In this document: positions 42,080 to 43,829 of the stretch, one piece after another
Layout: each line of letters begins with the position of its first letter
Numbering within the stretch: position 1 is the stretch's first letter
Source: a virus
Length of the DNA: 43,829 nucleotides
Reading direction: 5' to 3' (one strand)
Virus record (IMG/VR): IMGVR_UViG_3300021959_000091
Location: 1 to 43,829 of that record
Made by a program: the position numbers and the translations under genes
Notes under the pieces: generated by a model
Told to the model about the DNA's origin: nothing
The model's database searches: none
Seen by the model: the letters and a program-made list of their open reading frames with translations, nothing else

Positions 42080-42791
42080 TCAACACTCCTCTAGGAGTAT
42101 TTAATTGGTAATGTGAAAAGTTAAAGGCTGTAACACGAGATATATCACTTTCACTCATCTCACCGTAGCTAACATCATCACCTTGAACGTTAGTTGGAAC
42201 AGCATCATAAAATGTATGCATCTTACGAATGCCATACTCTACAATATCATTGTTACCTTTATTGGACTCACTAACCTTATCAGCATATCTCTCTGCTGTA
42301 CGAGAATATTGAATGATGTCAATATTACACTTAATATCTGGCTCTGTATCATCTTCAATTAAGCCAGCATATGAAGCAGCCACTACCCATGGCTGTAAGA
42401 AGAAAGAGAATACATCTCTATTTGTTTCAAGAAATTTAATATCAACACTGTTATTCACACCCCTTGTACCACCTACTTGTGCAACTTGAAATCCGCCAGA
42501 TTTGTCAGAAATATTTGCAGTAGATATTTCAAAATCTTCACCAGGGAAGCCTACACTCTGAGCAAGAAGAAAGCCTACCTCTGAATCAGATACTCTATCA
42601 ATTAAGTTTGTATCAACTTTAAAACTCTGAGGTCTATAGACACTCAAGTAATAATCGATAGCTTCTCCGACATTAACCATTTCACCGCTCCCCGTACGAG
42701 CAGAAAAATTTATACCCCAAATGTTTTTAAGTGGGATGTCGTTCGTCCAATCTTGATGAAGACGGAGACGCTTTCGGATAGAGTTAGGCAT
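42069..42791 (-). CDS. Tail-tube-like protein (second tube-fold gene)
   Basis: 240 residues. VGFPGEDFEISTANISDKSG, then DIKFLETNRDVFSFFLQPWV is the pattern of tail-tube-fold proteins (FPGE ... F-ET ... PW). It is longer than the gp19-like neighbour and lies directly downstream of it. It could be gp54-like (the tube initiator) or a second tube subunit; the sequence alone does not decide. The ATG follows the gp19 stop by five bases without a promoter, so it is co-transcribed. Confidence 0.75.
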   Translation of the reverse strand: MPNSIRKRLRLHQDWTNDIPLKNIWGINFSARTGSGEMVNVGEAIDYYLSVYRPQSFKVDTNLIDRVSDSEVGFLLAQSVGFPGEDFEISTANISDKSGGFQVAQVGGTRGVNNSVDIKFLETNRDVFSFFLQPWVVAASYAGLIEDDTEPDIKCNIDIIQYSRTAERYADKVSESNKGNNDIVEYGIRKMHTFYDAVPTNVQGDDVSYGEMSESDISRVTAFNFSHYQLNTPRGVLNGI

Positions 42792-42796
42792 TTAGA

Positions 42797-43336
42797 TTAA
42801 CGCTCTTTTGTATAGAAGTGGTAAGATATAGTAGCGTCGATCTGTACTGTGGTACCTGTACCGCCTGCGATGTCATATGCAATGTCACTAACAGTACGAA
42901 GAGAAGCACCAACAAGCTTATATTCAGCAACTGGCTCAAGATCTTTATCAAGCTGTGCTAACTGAATGTAGAAATCATCATCTGGTGTACCATACTCACC
43001 TGTAGATGTCTGATCATCGAAAAGAGCACGAGAAGCTGTTTCGAAGTAGTTACGAAGTGAACTCTCAGCATCAAGGTAAAGTGAAAGTGCATAAGCATCT
43101 GATCCTGGATAAGTAGCAGCACCTGGAACGTTTAAGTTGAGACCCATATAAGGTACAGCAACGTTGGTGACGGCACGACCTGGAAGGGAGGCTGTCTTAA
43201 CATAAATAAGGTCACCTTCTTCGAGAGCAGGTACACCTTGCAACTGCATCTGAGTTACACGGAAAAGAAAATCACGTGAAAAGTCTTTATCAGCAGCACT
43301 ACGGTAGAAATTTTGAATGTTCTGGTTAACGGGCAT
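42797..43336 (-). CDS. 19: Tail tube protein, T4 gp19-like
   Basis: 179 residues (T4 gp19 has 163). NFYRSAADKDFSRDFLFRVT, ASLPGRAVTNVAVPYMGL and NVPGAATYPGS are typical for gp19-type tube monomers. The monomer forms hexameric rings stacked inside the sheath. It heads the tail operon running left to the hub genes and starts behind a late promoter with leaderless spacing. A terminator hairpin separates it from the gene to its right. Confidence 0.92.
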   Translation of the reverse strand: MPVNQNIQNFYRSAADKDFSRDFLFRVTQMQLQGVPALEEGDLIYVKTASLPGRAVTNVAVPYMGLNLNVPGAATYPGSDAYALSLYLDAESSLRNYFETASRALFDDQTSTGEYGTPDDDFYIQLAQLDKDLEPVAEYKLVGASLRTVSDIAYDIAGGTGTTVQIDATISYHFYTKER

Positions 43337-43341
43337 ATCAT

Positions 43342-43349
43342 TATTTATG
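43342..43349 (-). promoter_or_regulatory. T4-type late promoter (CATAAATA) for the gp19 operon
   Basis: The core, exactly five bases (ATGAT), then ATG at 43336. Confidence 0.7.
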
Positions 43350-43360
43350 TCTAGAGCACA

Positions 43361-43390
43361 TAAAAAGAGAGAGTCTTTCGACTCTCTCTT
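43361..43390 (-). terminator. Terminator of gene 43414-43829
   Basis: AAGAGAGAGTC (43365-43375) and GACTCTCTCTT (43380-43390) form a perfect 11-bp stem. On the minus strand it has a GAAA loop and is followed by TTTTTA. It lies 23 bases after the stop codon. Confidence 0.85.
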
Positions 43391-43413
43391 GTAAAATTAT
43401 TAGTTATAGTGGA

Positions 43414-43829
43414 TTACTTAAGGAGGTATCGGGCTGTATAGCTCTCAGCAACAACCTCTTCTTCATCTTGCTCACCAGAACCGTTGCAAACATTACAACC
43501 ATCACCACCACATTCGTCACACTCACCGTCATCTGAACCAGAGGAGTGATGACCTTCAGCATCTTCTGAATGCTCTTCATCTGAGTGAGAAGCACAAGAA
43601 CTGTCTTCAGCAGGAACTACTTCATCCATAAGCTGGCTGTGAAGCTGCTCAGCAGTCTCTTTATCAAGCTCAAGCTCAAGAGAAACTTTAACTGTATCTT
43701 CTGCACCTTCAGCATCTTCATGACCTAAACCATCTTCAAGATCATCTTCATCCATAGGCTGACCATCGAGAGTAAGAGCATAACCATAACCTTCTCTTGG
43801 ATTCTCTGGATCATTTACAAAATCTTCTG
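43414..43829 (-). CDS. Acidic phage protein with DnaJ-like zinc motif (5' end outside)
   Basis: Partial: the frame stays open to the right window edge, so the ATG at 43755 is probably internal. The visible 137 residues are strongly acidic. A strand-helix module (EDTVKVSLELELDKETAEQL, HSQLM) matches one in 32709-33242. A His/Ser/Asp-rich stretch precedes two CxxCxGxG motifs in tandem (CDECGGDG, CNVCNGSG), which would bind one zinc as in DnaJ. The C-terminus EEEVVAESYTARYLLK matches the end of 24153-24647. Its position beside the tail-tube gene and its composition suggest a head-core or assembly protein. Identity unknown. Confidence 0.75.
   Translation of the reverse strand, partial: EDFVNDPENPREGYGYALTLDGQPMDEDDLEDGLGHEDAEGAEDTVKVSLELELDKETAEQLHSQLMDEVVPAEDSSCASHSDEEHSEDAEGHHSSGSDDGECDECGGDGCNVCNGSGEQDEEEVVAESYTARYLLK

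Overview
The window looks like part of the chromosome of an AT-rich, T4-like (contractile-tailed) phage, probably environmental or marine. The main evidence is a set of recognisable T4-type proteins: a 5'-nuclease of the RNase H/FEN family (partial), a gp61-type primase, a gp44-type sliding-clamp loader, a trimeric dUTPase, a gp16-like small terminase, and baseplate/tail proteins gp6, gp25, gp53, gp48 and gp19. The promoter class is also diagnostic: almost every late gene cluster starts behind a TAAATA-core element like the T4 late promoter TATAAATA. No host can be named from the sequence.

Layout. (1) 1-1527 (+): replication genes (5' nuclease, primase). (2) 1586-3242: one minus-strand gene and four small plus-strand genes of unknown function, closed by a hairpin terminator at 3276-3297. 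(3) 3296-10720 (-): fibre/adhesin genes. They comprise a 945-residue protein with a beta-propeller and long Pro/Thr repeats, a 440-residue protein sharing one domain with it, two fibres with related N-termini (RRGxD..GELGYT..GDG) and a gp10-C-terminus-like collar protein. (4) 10754-24112 (-): large virion proteins (propeller, LamG-like and PKD-like folds) leading into gp6 and gp25, i.e. a baseplate-wedge block. (5) 24153-24964 (+): an acidic protein and a zinc-ribbon/histone-H1-like protein. (6) 25017-29401 (-): a three-gene beta-helix cassette with its own sigma70-like promoter and terminator. (7) 29538-33242 (-): more structural or prohead-core-like proteins, including one whose conserved C-terminal domain lies in frame behind a TGA codon. 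(8) 33263-34614 (-): clamp loader and dUTPase inside the structural region. (9) 34689-35189 (+): gp16-like small terminase. (10) 35186-43336 (-): tail core and baseplate hub (gp5-position protein, gp53, gp48, tape-measure-like, two T4_baseplate-like proteins, two tail-tube-like proteins). (11) 43414-43829 (-): an acidic protein with a DnaJ-like zinc motif, cut by the window edge.

The most striking system-level observation is the fixed distance between late promoter and start codon. In ten genes the TAAATA core is followed by exactly five bases and then the start codon (ATG nine times, GTG once). If the phage sigma factor starts where T4 gp55 does, the first transcribed base is the first base of the start codon, so these mRNAs are leaderless. 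Several sigma70-like promoters are placed the same way. Genes without their own promoter are joined by TAATG overlaps or 1-5 base gaps. This compact, largely Shine-Dalgarno-free expression scheme, together with the TGA-interrupted core protein, is the best candidate in the window for undescribed biology.
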